This document shows positions 8,839-18,919 of a DNA stretch of 64,000 bases, piece after piece. A model generated the notes under the pieces. The model made no database searches. It saw only the letters and a program-made list of their open reading frames with translations, and had not been told where the DNA came from. A program made the translations under genes and the position numbers. Position 1 is the stretch's first letter, and each line of letters starts with the position of its first letter. Source of the DNA: JAILEN01 sp036723975 (GTDB lineage: Bacteria; Bacillota; Clostridia; Lachnospirales; Lachnospiraceae); NCBI GenBank assembly GCA_036723975.1, contig DAIMGJ010000007.1:1-64000 (forward strand). The letters are read 5' to 3'.

Positions 8839-9510
8839 TTAAAAAAGGATGCCGTTTTCCAGTGGTTCCATTACCATTTCACCCTGGAAAATACAAACAC
8901 ATTTCAATAGTCCCTTCTTGTCTTTTTTACTAAACAATCCTCCCTTTTTTTCAAAAAGTTCAGGATTGCGCCACTTACACAACGATATGTTATCGGATTC
9001 AAAATCGGAAGCAATAATATAGGAAGATTCATCCTTTAAAAGACCGGCTTCAATCTCTCCGTACACACTTCCAAGAACAATTACACTTCTGTCACAGCTT
9101 AATGTGCATCCGTGTTTCACATCTCCAAGGACAACCACATCACGATCAAAATGCATATCCTCGTCCACGTCACCCTTTAATATTTTAGCATTATTAAAGG
9201 CTTTTTCACAATAGAACTTGTTGATTTTATCATCTACGGATTCTTTTATTGCGTCAAAAGAATCTCCATCATCAACCAGCAAAACCTTTACGTTGGAATT
9301 CAACTCAATGGATTCCACAACAGCTCTTGTTTCCTCGGATGTAAGCTCTCTTCCGTGAATCTGCAGAATCGTATGAATATCTCCGAAAATCTCCTTACTG
9401 TTCAAAAACCGATAACAAATATCCTCTATCAATTCCATAAAATCACAATCCGGATTAAGAATTAACTGCAATCCACCGGAGTTATATTTTATGATACATA
9501 AGTCTTCCAT
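8839..9510 (-). CDS. minC: Septum site-determining protein MinC
   Basis: A 223-residue protein. The C-terminal half has the repeated beta-helix pattern of MinC (GDVKHGCTLSCDRSVIVLGSVYGEIEAG), and the N-terminal half fits the FtsZ-interacting MinC-N domain. MinC inhibits FtsZ assembly away from mid-cell when recruited by MinD. The gene is 22 bp after PBP2 with GGAG before the ATG. The usual minD and minE that follow minC in many Clostridia are absent: rodA follows directly. The C-terminal tail (residues about 175-223) is longer and more diverged than in E. coli MinC. Confidence 0.85.
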   Translation of the reverse strand: MEDLCIIKYNSGGLQLILNPDCDFMELIEDICYRFLNSKEIFGDIHTILQIHGRELTSEETRAVVESIELNSNVKVLLVDDGDSFDAIKESVDDKINKFYCEKAFNNAKILKGDVDEDMHFDRDVVVLGDVKHGCTLSCDRSVIVLGSVYGEIEAGLLKDESSYIIASDFESDNISLCKWRNPELFEKKGGLFSKKDKKGLLKCVCIFQGEMVMEPLENGILF

Positions 9511-9532
9511 TCTACGTCTCCAATCATACGAT

Positions 9533-12382
9533 TTAATCTGTCACACGGTTTGTTGAAGTGTTTACACTTGCCTCACCGTTAATCAGTTCATCTGTTTCTT
9601 CCACACCAAAATATGCGCTTAAAATGTCTTTTGTGACATCCGCTGCGTTATGAGAGGTATAACCGAAAGCAATTCTGGTTGCAATGGCCACTTTAGGATT
9701 GTTATAAGGAGCATATCCCACAAACAAAGCGTGGTTCGGACGACTCTTTACCTGCTGCGCCGTTCCTGTTTTACCTGCAACCTCAACCGGGAATCCGTTG
9801 AAACATTCCAAAGACTCCACAACCATACGCATACCGCTGTGAATTGCGGACCATTCCACCGAATTTAATACATCCACCTGATTTCGCAAGGTTGAAGAAT
9901 ACTCTTCAATCATATTTCCTTCATTGTCTGTCACATGATCCAAAAGCGATAGATTATAAACATTACCGTTATTGGCCACTGCCGCTACATAACGGGCCAA
10001 TGCGATTGTGGTATAGTTGTTATCTGACTGTCCGATAGCAGCCATTACAGGATATTCGGTAGCCATAGATGACTGCGTCTCATCAATTTCAATACCCGTT
10101 TTTTCATCAAGCCCAAACATTTTTGCGTAGGACTGTATCTTTTCAATACCTCTTTCATCATTGTAGTTTGAGCCACCGGCCAACTGCCAGCCCACTTCAT
10201 AGAAGAAATAGTTACAAGAATCACGAAGAGCTCCCGATACATTAATCGAGCCGTGGCTGCTTGGGTAATGCCAACATTTTGGCTTGTTTGAAACCTTTTC
10301 AAATACACCTTCATCGTAAATCTCCGTGGAGGGAGTAATCACATTTTCAGCCAATCCGGCAACAGAGCTTAACATCTTAAATGTGGAACCCGGAGCAGTT
10401 CTTTGCTGCGTTGCGTGGTTATACAAAGGATTGGACGCATTGTAAACCAGTTTGCTGTAATAGGAAGAATCAGTCGCATTGACAAGTGCATTATTATCAT
10501 ACCCCGGATAAGAAACGCATGCCAGTAAATCTCCGTTGTTCGGATCGATTACAACACAGGAACCGGAACAAGGATCCAGTGCCAAATCTCCCGGAGTGAT
10601 TTCAAGGGTTCGAATCTTTTCTTTCAAAAACGCATAAGCAGTTAATTCGCCGCTTGCCAAAGCATTTCTTGTATCCTCATCCCATTCCAAGACCCCCTGG
10701 TCATATAAAATCGTACAAAGTTGATTTCCGGTAATCTCATCATTTAAAACCGCATATTTATACACCAGCTTTTCAAATTCAGATTTGCTTAGGATATCGT
10801 TTTCAACATAATCGACCAATGCCTCATATACTTCATCCGTATCCACGTACAAAGACTTCTGCGTAAAATAACTGATATCAATCCAGTCCTGTTCAATACA
10901 ATACTTCAAATACTCTTCAGCAGACAATTCCTCATTGGTCCACTGTTGATAGACCTTATCCGTTGTATCCACAGAATCCGAAAGTAAAACATTATTACTC
11001 CGCAGAGTTTTTACGATATAGGTCATATATTGCTGCTGTTCTTCGGACAAATCCTTGTAAGGCATAGGATTCGATGCCAAAAGCATGCTTTTTAGACCGG
11101 GTTTTACGGAATTGTATTTACTGTTAAATGTATTGTATACCTGCTTTTCTACCGAAGAGGCATCATCCCGTTTTAATGCAGAAATATCAATTAAATTGTT
11201 ATTCACCAATGCAAAATAAACATCATAAATAGGAATCGGAATATCTGACGAACTTTCCTCCGATACCGTAAAGGATTTTATATTTTGAATTTTAGAATAA
11301 ACAATACTTGCAATTTCCTGTTCAAGCAAATGATAAGCAGCAACCGTTAAATCCTTATCAATGGACAGATAAACATCGCCACCGGGTACCGCATCTTTTG
11401 ACTCGGCTTCTTTTAAAACATTACCCACATTATCTACATAAACAACAGTATATCCCTTTTCACCGGCTAAGTATTCATTCATATACTGTTCAATACCGGT
11501 TTTTCCAATGGTATCACTCAGGGTATACTTGTCACTTGTCTCAGACAGCTCTTCATATTCTTCCGTTGAGATCTTACCGGTATAACCGATAATATTGGCA
11601 AAACATTCACTGTCCACATATCTTCGTACTGACTGTTCCTCTACTTCCACCCCCAAGAAATCGGCTTCATGCTCTTTAATATATGCCACAGATTCTTCGG
11701 ATACATCGGAGGCTATGGTCGTGGAAATGTACTTCTGATAATTATTTAAGCTCATATTGTATCGGATTACCGCAATCTTATAACGCATCTCCTTGCTGTA
11801 ATCTTCAGGAATGTCATAGCGCTTTTCACCGCAAAGATAATTCATGATTTCATCAGCGGTGGCATTGGCCTCATCCACATCATATTTACTTTTACTTTTG
11901 GACTTTAAATCGTCAATAGATGAATATCCAAACACATCGGCACGGAAACGCTGTAAAGACGTACCGGAATTTGCAAACACGTATTCTCCGGTAGAATTCA
12001 TGTAGATACCGAAGTCATTGTCAATCTCATCTCCGCAAAGATTCAGGTTTGAAATAACTTCATAAAGCATTTTATTTAATATTTCATTTTTTTCTTTGGA
12101 GCTGTAATTAGAATACTTATCCTCAATGGTTACAGCATGAGCAAGCTCACTGTAAGCCAAAAGATTTCCGTTTCTGTCAAAAATGTTGCCTCTGGTCGCT
12201 TCGACATTTTCAGTCTTTTCCGTCAAGTAATTATAATTTTCCTGATAAGATTTACCGCGAATAATTTGCAACACAAAAAGACGTCCCACAAGGACAATGC
12301 CAAAAAATATCATTAGTCCCTGAATGACTTTTAAACGGTCCGTAAATATTCTCTCTTTTAAATCATTCAGTAAATCCCACAA
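9533..12382 (-). CDS. Class B penicillin-binding protein 2 (elongasome transpeptidase)
   Basis: A large PBP2/MrdA-type D,D-transpeptidase, about 949 residues from the TTG at 12382 (GAGGAG upstream). The frame remains open to 12478, but that would overlap mreD by more than 100 bp. Seen: a single N-terminal membrane segment (GLMIFFGIVLVGRLFVLQII), the PBP dimerisation domain beginning ATRGNIFDRNG, and the transpeptidase motifs SxxK (APGSTFKM), SxN (RDSCNYF) and KTG (AGKTGTAQQ). Typical PBP2 is 600-700 residues; here about 245 hydrophilic, acidic residues are inserted between the non-catalytic domain and the transpeptidase domain. It would cross-link wall made by RodA, whose gene is nearby. Confidence 0.9.
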   Translation of the reverse strand: MWDLLNDLKERIFTDRLKVIQGLMIFFGIVLVGRLFVLQIIRGKSYQENYNYLTEKTENVEATRGNIFDRNGNLLAYSELAHAVTIEDKYSNYSSKEKNEILNKMLYEVISNLNLCGDEIDNDFGIYMNSTGEYVFANSGTSLQRFRADVFGYSSIDDLKSKSKSKYDVDEANATADEIMNYLCGEKRYDIPEDYSKEMRYKIAVIRYNMSLNNYQKYISTTIASDVSEESVAYIKEHEADFLGVEVEEQSVRRYVDSECFANIIGYTGKISTEEYEELSETSDKYTLSDTIGKTGIEQYMNEYLAGEKGYTVVYVDNVGNVLKEAESKDAVPGGDVYLSIDKDLTVAAYHLLEQEIASIVYSKIQNIKSFTVSEESSSDIPIPIYDVYFALVNNNLIDISALKRDDASSVEKQVYNTFNSKYNSVKPGLKSMLLASNPMPYKDLSEEQQQYMTYIVKTLRSNNVLLSDSVDTTDKVYQQWTNEELSAEEYLKYCIEQDWIDISYFTQKSLYVDTDEVYEALVDYVENDILSKSEFEKLVYKYAVLNDEITGNQLCTILYDQGVLEWDEDTRNALASGELTAYAFLKEKIRTLEITPGDLALDPCSGSCVVIDPNNGDLLACVSYPGYDNNALVNATDSSYYSKLVYNASNPLYNHATQQRTAPGSTFKMLSSVAGLAENVITPSTEIYDEGVFEKVSNKPKCWHYPSSHGSINVSGALRDSCNYFFYEVGWQLAGGSNYNDERGIEKIQSYAKMFGLDEKTGIEIDETQSSMATEYPVMAAIGQSDNNYTTIALARYVAAVANNGNVYNLSLLDHVTDNEGNMIEEYSSTLRNQVDVLNSVEWSAIHSGMRMVVESLECFNGFPVEVAGKTGTAQQVKSRPNHALFVGYAPYNNPKVAIATRIAFGYTSHNAADVTKDILSAYFGVEETDELINGEASVNTSTNRVTD

Positions 12383-12911
12383 ATCTGCGTTCGCTCCTCT
12401 TTTCTGATTTATTAAACCATCGTTCCAGATAATAAATTGGGAAGTATAAAACCAAAGAAACCAAAACGGTGTATACAACTTCAGGAATAATCACGTGAAA
12501 TAAATAGAATCCGATATCATATCTTGCGCGCATAAAATAGATGCAACCGTATACCATAAAGCCGTATACCAAATCGCTTAAAGCAATCAAAAACAAAGGT
12601 AACTTCATGTCATCACCAAAAAACCATTGATGAAATAACACATTTAAAAGCCCAATGAACAAATAGATTACGGCGTACATTCCGAAATAAGTACCGGAAA
12701 ACATATCCAAAAGCAAACCGGAAAACATTCCAAGAAATAAAGAAGAATTTCCTCCTCGCATAAATCCGACGGAGGAAACCAAGATAATCATGATATTCGG
12801 TGCAATACCCCCAAGTTTTGCATTGGGGAAAACACTGATATGTAACAAAAGATACACGGCCAAAAGCATAGCGTATCCCAAAACTCTTTTTATGAGAGGT
12901 TTAATTTCCAT
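12363..12911 (-). CDS. mreD: Rod shape-determining protein MreD
   Basis: A 182-residue membrane protein with five to six hydrophobic segments and the family pattern FSGLLLDMFSGTYFGMYAVIYLFIGLL. MreD is an inner-membrane part of the elongasome, linking MreB/MreC to RodA and PBP2. The start overlaps mreC by 11 bp and the end overlaps the PBP2 gene by about 20 bp; AGGA lies 7 nt upstream of the ATG. Confidence 0.9.
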   Translation of the reverse strand: MEIKPLIKRVLGYAMLLAVYLLLHISVFPNAKLGGIAPNIMIILVSSVGFMRGGNSSLFLGMFSGLLLDMFSGTYFGMYAVIYLFIGLLNVLFHQWFFGDDMKLPLFLIALSDLVYGFMVYGCIYFMRARYDIGFYLFHVIIPEVVYTVLVSLVLYFPIYYLERWFNKSEKRSERRFVGFTE

Positions 12912-13767
12912 TGTCGTTTCCTACTTCTTTTAACTCAAGAATAACCAGCACTTCCTGCAGATGCTTGAAATCCACAACCGGCGTAACGGTTCCGGACTTT
13001 GTAAGCTTATTGGAATCCTCGTTTAACTCACTGATATAGCCAATCAGAATCCCCGGCAAAAACTTGGAGCTGATATTGGAGGTTACAACACTTCCTCCGA
13101 CTACCACCTCGTTGTCCGGATCTTCCAAGTCCGTAAGTTCAATCATATTTCGATCCGTCATTAGTTCCAGATCTCCGGAAACAAAACAGTTGTCGGAAGT
13201 ATCCAAAACCATGGCGCTGACATTGGAATTATCATCTATGATAGAGCGAACAATGGCATAACTCGGTCCAACCTGAGTTACGATGCCAACCAATCCACTA
13301 CCGCTAATAACATTCATATCCTCTTTGATACCGTCGTTGGATCCTTTATCAATGGTAAAGGTATTAAACCAGTTGCTGGATCCACGGGCAATCACATGAG
13401 CCCCGGTAGTCGGATATTGTGTATAGGATGCGGAAAGCTCGTACATTTTTTGTAGGCGTTCCAATTCTTCCTGTTGCAACTGCATATTGGTAAGCTTCGA
13501 GGTAAGTTCATCTACCTTAGCCTTTAGTTCAGCATTTTCCGCAATCAATTCTTTTTTTGTTTTAGAATCCTCAGAGCTTTCGGAAGCCTGATTTGAAATA
13601 TAATTTAAGCCACGTTCCATAGGCACAAAAACATAATTGGCTATGGTTTGAACCGGACCACCGGAAAAACCTGTAACATAGCTTAATGCCAGTAACATAA
13701 AACAAATTGTAAGTAATGCAAAAAACAATCCACCTGTGGGAATGTTAATACGATTTTTCTGTCTCAT
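12901..13767 (-). CDS. mreC: Rod shape-determining protein MreC
   Basis: A 288-residue bitopic protein: short cytosolic N-terminus, one membrane helix (about residues 12-32), a coiled-coil dimerisation stretch (about residues 65-110), then the two beta domains with the family motifs VIARGSSNWFNTFTIDKG and GLVGIVTQVG. It scaffolds the elongasome outside the membrane. It lies 11 bp after mreB and overlaps mreD. Confidence 0.92.
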   Translation of the reverse strand: MRQKNRINIPTGGLFFALLTICFMLLALSYVTGFSGGPVQTIANYVFVPMERGLNYISNQASESSEDSKTKKELIAENAELKAKVDELTSKLTNMQLQQEELERLQKMYELSASYTQYPTTGAHVIARGSSNWFNTFTIDKGSNDGIKEDMNVISGSGLVGIVTQVGPSYAIVRSIIDDNSNVSAMVLDTSDNCFVSGDLELMTDRNMIELTDLEDPDNEVVVGGSVVTSNISSKFLPGILIGYISELNEDSNKLTKSGTVTPVVDFKHLQEVLVILELKEVGNDNGN

Positions 13768-13778
13768 AATCCGTCCTG

Positions 13779-14792
13779 CTAACTAAAGATTCGAGATTTC
13801 ATGCTATAACCGAAACGCTTGTATTTCTCGTCGGTCAATACTTTCGCAAGGCCTCTTACTACGGTTTCATCTCCGTTTTCAACAACATTTACCTTAATAT
13901 TGGTCATATTGGTAATATAGGTTGAAAAATCCTTAACGTTTGCACCACCGCCGGTCAAATAGATACCGGACTTTACAATATCACGCGCCAACTCAGGCGG
14001 GACTTTTTCAAGAATCATTTTAATGGACGTACAAATATTGCTCAAATCGTCCTTCATACCTTCAAACACAATATCGGAACTAATATCCATTTCAATTGGC
14101 AATCCGCTTACTACGTCTCTGCCCACAATCATCATGGAATCTTTTCTTCCCGGCATAGCAGAGCCGATTCCCTCTTTTAAAGCTTTACCCGTTTTATTTC
14201 CAATCAGAAGATTGTACTTTCTCTTTAGATAAGTGACAATGGAATCATCCAACTTGTTTCCGCCGTAGCTAAGTAACTGACTTAAAACAAGTCCACCCAA
14301 AGAAATCACGGAAATCTCTGTAGTATCCGCTCCCACATCCACTACCATAACACCGGTAGGTTCGGTAATATCAAGTCCCATTCCAAGGGCATCCGCCAAA
14401 GGCTTCTCGCAAAGAGCAATGCTTTTTGCTTTAATCTTTGTTTTGGCAAACATATCGTAAAACGCTTTTTTCTCCACTTCCGTAATATCCGTAGGGACAG
14501 CAATCACGATATCCGCACCCTTTAATCTGGCCTTAACATCATTTTCCAACACACGAAGCAACATTGCCTGCATATTATCAAAATCGGCAATCACACCGTT
14601 CACAATCGGAAAAGAAACATCTATACTGTCCGGTGCCTTTTCATACATCAGATAAGCATCATCACCATAAGCATACATCTCATTTTTGTTTACGATTGCT
14701 ATGGTATTTTTCTGGTTTGTTACTTCACCGGAACCAACGGCATATATCTTAAGATTTCCAGTTCCTAAATCTATTCCGTATCCATTCGACAT
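13779..14792 (-). CDS. mreB: Actin-like cell-shape protein MreB
   Basis: A 337-residue actin-fold ATPase forming membrane-associated filaments that guide wall insertion. Seen: phosphate-1 loop (GIDLGTGNLKIY), phosphate-2 (VVDVGADTTEIS) and the adenosine motif (YLTGGGANVKDF). The phosphate-1 loop reads GTGNLKIY rather than the usual GTANTLVY, so it is somewhat diverged and could be a paralogue such as Mbl. It heads the mreB-mreC-mreD-PBP2-minC-rodA set, with GGATGGAG upstream of the ATG. Confidence 0.88.
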   Translation of the reverse strand: MSNGYGIDLGTGNLKIYAVGSGEVTNQKNTIAIVNKNEMYAYGDDAYLMYEKAPDSIDVSFPIVNGVIADFDNMQAMLLRVLENDVKARLKGADIVIAVPTDITEVEKKAFYDMFAKTKIKAKSIALCEKPLADALGMGLDITEPTGVMVVDVGADTTEISVISLGGLVLSQLLSYGGNKLDDSIVTYLKRKYNLLIGNKTGKALKEGIGSAMPGRKDSMMIVGRDVVSGLPIEMDISSDIVFEGMKDDLSNICTSIKMILEKVPPELARDIVKSGIYLTGGGANVKDFSTYITNMTNIKVNVVENGDETVVRGLAKVLTDEKYKRFGYSMKSRIFS

Positions 14793-14841
14793 TTTAATTA
14801 CGCTCCATCCTTATTTCATGGTTTTTAACCAAATTATTTTA

Positions 14842-16131
14842 TCATATCAAGGCAGGGTTAACAAGATTTGCATCCACCAGTTTCTGTAAAGAATTCAGAA
14901 TTCCGACTTTGCCGTGATACCAGGTAAGACCACCCTGAAAATAAACAGCATAAGGCTCTTTTAAAGGGCCGTCTGCGGAAAGTTCAATGGAAGAACCTTG
15001 AACAAATGCACCTGCAGCCATAATAACCTGAGAATCATACCCCGGCATATCCCATGGTTCCGGAGTAACATAACTATCCACCGGTGCCGCTGCCTGAATT
15101 CCCTTGCAAAACGCCTTTAAAGCCTCCGCAGATTTTAATTCTACCGACTGAATAATATCGCATCGCTTTTCGGAACCGTTTGGTACCACAAAATATCCCA
15201 GGCGTTCATACAGATTTGCAGCAAACACTGCGGATTTTAATGCGCCGCAGGTAACGGTGGGCGCCAAAAAGAATCCCTGAAAAAGGCTTTGATTCATGGA
15301 TAAAGACGCTCCAACTTCTTTTCCGAGTCCGGGTGAAGTCAAACGATGAGCTGCATTTTCAATGCACTCTTTCTTTCCAACAATATATCCTCCGGTAGGT
15401 GCCAAACCGCCACCGGGATTTTTAATCAGGGAGCCTACAATCATATCCGCTCCCACTTCTAACGGCTCTCTGGTTTCAACAAATTCACCGTAGCAATTAT
15501 CCACCATTATAATGACATCTTTTTTTATTCCACGGATAAATGAAACAAGTTCTCCGATTCGCTCCACGGAAAGGGAAGGTCGCATCGCATACCCCTTGGA
15601 ACGCTGAATGGTTACAAGCTTTGTATTTTTATTAATGGCATTTTTGATTCCATCAAAATCATAGCTTCCGTCCGGCAGCAAATCCACCTGGCGGTAGGAC
15701 ACTCCGTATTCAGCCAAGGAGCCCATAGACGGACGAATACCAATCACTTCTTCCAAAGTATCATATGGTTTTCCCACTGGGGACAACAGTTCATCTCCCG
15801 GACGAAGGTTTGACATTAACGCCAGCGCCAATGCATGGGTTCCGCAAGTAATCTGCGGGCGCACCAGAGCATCTTCACCCTTAAAAGTATCCGCATAAAC
15901 CCTTTCCAGGGTATCTCTTCCCAGGTCGTTGTATCCATATCCCGTGGTTCCAAAAAGACATTCCGCGCTGACTTTGTTTTTTTGCATAGCAGCCAAAATC
16001 TTTAACTGATTAAACTCTGCCACCTTATCATATTCCAGGAATCGATCTTTCAAATCGTCTAAGACTTTTTCTCCCAAGTCATAAACCTCTTTTGAGATTC
16101 CTATTTCTTTGTACATTTCAAAAACATCCAT
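14842..16131 (-). CDS. YnbB-type PLP-dependent enzyme (methionine gamma-lyase / aluminium-resistance family)
   Basis: A 429-residue fold-type I PLP enzyme of the family annotated as methionine gamma-lyase-like or aluminium resistance protein (PF06838). Seen: FGTTGYGYNDLGRDTLE, the internal aldimine region MIVGSLIKNPGGGLAPTGGYIVG with its Lys, and PYDTLEEVIG. The ATG at 16131 overlaps the miaA stop (TAATG) and has AAGGA upstream; the longer frame to 16155 is not preferred. The family commonly sits next to miaA/mutL in Firmicutes. The true substrate is not established. Confidence 0.88.
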   Translation of the reverse strand: MDVFEMYKEIGISKEVYDLGEKVLDDLKDRFLEYDKVAEFNQLKILAAMQKNKVSAECLFGTTGYGYNDLGRDTLERVYADTFKGEDALVRPQITCGTHALALALMSNLRPGDELLSPVGKPYDTLEEVIGIRPSMGSLAEYGVSYRQVDLLPDGSYDFDGIKNAINKNTKLVTIQRSKGYAMRPSLSVERIGELVSFIRGIKKDVIIMVDNCYGEFVETREPLEVGADMIVGSLIKNPGGGLAPTGGYIVGKKECIENAAHRLTSPGLGKEVGASLSMNQSLFQGFFLAPTVTCGALKSAVFAANLYERLGYFVVPNGSEKRCDIIQSVELKSAEALKAFCKGIQAAAPVDSYVTPEPWDMPGYDSQVIMAAGAFVQGSSIELSADGPLKEPYAVYFQGGLTWYHGKVGILNSLQKLVDANLVNPALI

Positions 16132-17078
16132 TATATAATATTCCTTTGTCTGCATTCTTTTTCCATAAAGGCTAATATCCGTTCATCGTCGTAAGAAAAC
16201 TGTTCCTTGTCCACCCATATAACATCTTTTTTCGCTTTAAACCAGGTCAGCTGGCGTTTGGCAAAATGTCTGGTATCACGTTTGATTCGATAAACAGCCT
16301 CATCAAGGGAAATCTTTCCGTCAATGGCATCTAAGATTTCTTTATATCCCAGTCCCTGCATGGAAACATAGTCTCTCGTATATCCCATGTCGGATAGTTT
16401 TTTTACTTCCTCGTAAAGTCCTGAAGAAATCATTTGATCCACTCGCTTTTCAATGCCTTCATACATCTTTTCGCGGTCGTCCTTTAATACAAAAAATGCG
16501 AAATTATACTCCGATTCTTTCTGCTTTTGTTCTTCATTATGCTCCGAGATTCTCTTTCCGGTAAGTTCATAAAACTCCAGCGCACGAATCACACGCTTTA
16601 TATTATTTTTATGTATGCTTTCACAGGATTTGGGGTCCACTTTTTTCAACCGTTCAAACAAAGCTTCCGCGCCCTTATCCTTTGCAAAGCATTCCAACTC
16701 TTTTCGCAGGCTCTCATCTGTCTGCCCGTCGGAAAAATCCGCCCCATATAAAAGGGCCTGAATATAAAAACCGGTTCCTCCGCATACAACGGGAAGTCGT
16801 CCGGCACGATAAATATCCGTCAATGCTTCTTCTGCCATATCCTTAAATCTGGCCACATGGAACTCTTCTTTCGGTTCCAATACGTCCACAAGGTAGTGAG
16901 GAATACCTTCCATTTCATCCGGCATGATTTTTGCGGATCCGATATTCATATACTTATAAACCTGCATGGAATCCGCAGAAATTACAGAGCCATCATGTCT
17001 CTTTGAAAATGCAATGGAATATTTACTTTTTCCGGTTGCCGTCGGACCGGCAATAATAACAAGTGGTTTTTTCATCAC
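16131..17078 (-). CDS. miaA: tRNA dimethylallyltransferase
   Basis: A 315-residue enzyme that prenylates A37 of tRNAs reading codons starting with U. Seen: P-loop GPTATGKS, SADSMQVYK with the catalytic Asp, DVLEPKEEFHVARF, and the VVCGGTGFYIQALL segment. Its ATG overlaps the mutL stop (ATGA), and its stop overlaps the next ATG, so mutL-miaA-ynbB are translationally coupled. Confidence 0.96.
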   Translation of the reverse strand: MMKKPLVIIAGPTATGKSKYSIAFSKRHDGSVISADSMQVYKYMNIGSAKIMPDEMEGIPHYLVDVLEPKEEFHVARFKDMAEEALTDIYRAGRLPVVCGGTGFYIQALLYGADFSDGQTDESLRKELECFAKDKGAEALFERLKKVDPKSCESIHKNNIKRVIRALEFYELTGKRISEHNEEQKQKESEYNFAFFVLKDDREKMYEGIEKRVDQMISSGLYEEVKKLSDMGYTRDYVSMQGLGYKEILDAIDGKISLDEAVYRIKRDTRHFAKRQLTWFKAKKDVIWVDKEQFSYDDERILAFMEKECRQRNII

Positions 17079-18919
17079 ACAATCCTTTTAAACTTTTTGT
17101 CCAGCTCGTATTGCGACATACGCACAATCGTTGGCCTTCCATGAGGACAATGATACGGATTTTCCAAAGATAAAAGATCGGAAATCAAACTCTCCGCTTC
17201 TGCGAAGGACAAATGATCATGCCCCTTTACAGCAGCCTTGCATGACATAGATGCTATTTTTTCCAAAATCAAATCATTGACTCCACGCTTTACATCGGAT
17301 AACGACGCGATTGTATTTAAAAACAGCTCCTTTTCATCAACCCCGAAAATATTGGCAGGGATACCGGTGAGAGCCACTTCATTTCCTCCGAAAGATTCAA
17401 AGGCATAGCCCACTTTATGAAAGTCTTCTTCATTTTCAAACAGCAAAGAACAATCACCGTCAGAAAGAGAAACGATGATTGGCGGTGAAATCTGCTGGGA
17501 CGTCATGTCCTTGTCCTTTAGTTTGGCCATAGTCTTTTCAAATAACACCTTTTCATGTGCCGCATGTTGATCGATGATATAAAGTGCTTCATCAAACTCC
17601 ACCAACCAATAGGTGTCAAATACCTGTCCGATAATACGATGGTTCTTTAAGCTTTCCTCCGTCAAAAAACTTTGCTGAACAAACTGTGGTAGTTCAACAC
17701 GCCTTTCTTCGGGGAACCTGGGTTCTACCGATTGTGCCGGTGTTTCTATTGCGATTTCCTTGTACACATCATAGATTTCTTCCTGAATGGACTCTTCTAT
17801 CTTAGCTTTAAAGTCGTTTAATCTTTGTTTCTCAAAAGGCTCCGCGCCAAAAACCTCCGGTGCTTTTAACAAATTGGTTCTCACCCTTGGTTCTTCTTCC
17901 AACTTCACATCCGAAATATCCTCCCGGAATTTTAACCGGTTGGAAATTAAATGTTGCAATTCTTCAGAAATCTGGTCGTTTTCGTGAAAACGCACCTCCT
18001 GCTTGGTTGGATGCACGTTTACATCCACGTCCTTCGCAGAAAAATCAAAATTCAAAACCGCAAAAGGATACTGGTGCTGCATTAAAAAACCTTCGTATCC
18101 TGCTTCGACGGAACGCATTAATACCTGGCTTTTTACGTATCTTTTATTTACAAAAAAAGTCTCATAATTTCTGTTTCCGCGATAAACCAAAGGTTTTCCG
18201 ATATAACCAAACACCTTAAAATGCGCGGTTTCCTCATTAACCTCCAACAATTCTTTGGTAATATCTTTACCGTACAACTGATAGATAACATCCAACAGGT
18301 TTCCGTTTCCGGAAGTTACAAACTTCTCCTGCGAATTCATCAAAAATCGAAAACTGATTCCGGGATTGGAAATTGCCAGTTTTTCAACCACTTCGGAAAT
18401 ATAGTTTCCTTCCGTCATGGGAGATTTTAAAAACTTTTTTCGGGCAGGTGTATTAAAAAACAACTGGCGAACAATAAATGTGGTTCCATCGGGAGTTGCC
18501 ATTTCTGTAAACTCCTTTTCTTCCCCACCTTCAATCCGATAACATACACCTGTGATATCCTCTTTTGTTTTCGTCATTAACTCCACTTTGGAAACCGCAG
18601 AAATAGAAGAAAGAGCTTCGCCGCGAAATCCCAAAGAACTAACCGAGTATAAATCCTCTGCACATTTAATCTTACTGGTGGAATGTCTCAAAAACGCATT
18701 TCTGACATCATCCCGTAAAATTCCGTCTCCGTTATCCGAAATACGAATATAGGAAATACCGCCATCCTTGATTTCAACGGTAATAGCAGTACTTCCCGCA
18801 TCTATGGCATTTTCCGTCAATTCCTTGACTACGGAAGCAGGACGTTCCACCACCTCACCGGCAGCAATCTGATCAATTGTTTCTTTTGTCAAAAGTTCGA
18901 TTCTGTTTCTGTTTACCAT
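17075..18919 (-). CDS. mutL: DNA mismatch repair protein MutL
   Basis: A 614-residue GHKL ATPase that couples MutS mismatch recognition to strand incision. Seen: ATP-binding motifs VVKELTENAIDAGS, DNGDGI, RHSTSKI and GFRGEALSSI in the N-terminal domain. The C-terminal domain contains QHAAHEKVLFE, matching the DQHAAxERxxYE metal-binding motif of the endonuclease type, and CPHGRP near the end. The gene overlaps mutS by 7 bp. The central linker (about residues 340-430) is charged and low in complexity as usual. Confidence 0.96.
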   Translation of the reverse strand: MVNRNRIELLTKETIDQIAAGEVVERPASVVKELTENAIDAGSTAITVEIKDGGISYIRISDNGDGILRDDVRNAFLRHSTSKIKCAEDLYSVSSLGFRGEALSSISAVSKVELMTKTKEDITGVCYRIEGGEEKEFTEMATPDGTTFIVRQLFFNTPARKKFLKSPMTEGNYISEVVEKLAISNPGISFRFLMNSQEKFVTSGNGNLLDVIYQLYGKDITKELLEVNEETAHFKVFGYIGKPLVYRGNRNYETFFVNKRYVKSQVLMRSVEAGYEGFLMQHQYPFAVLNFDFSAKDVDVNVHPTKQEVRFHENDQISEELQHLISNRLKFREDISDVKLEEEPRVRTNLLKAPEVFGAEPFEKQRLNDFKAKIEESIQEEIYDVYKEIAIETPAQSVEPRFPEERRVELPQFVQQSFLTEESLKNHRIIGQVFDTYWLVEFDEALYIIDQHAAHEKVLFEKTMAKLKDKDMTSQQISPPIIVSLSDGDCSLLFENEEDFHKVGYAFESFGGNEVALTGIPANIFGVDEKELFLNTIASLSDVKRGVNDLILEKIASMSCKAAVKGHDHLSFAEAESLISDLLSLENPYHCPHGRPTIVRMSQYELDKKFKRIV

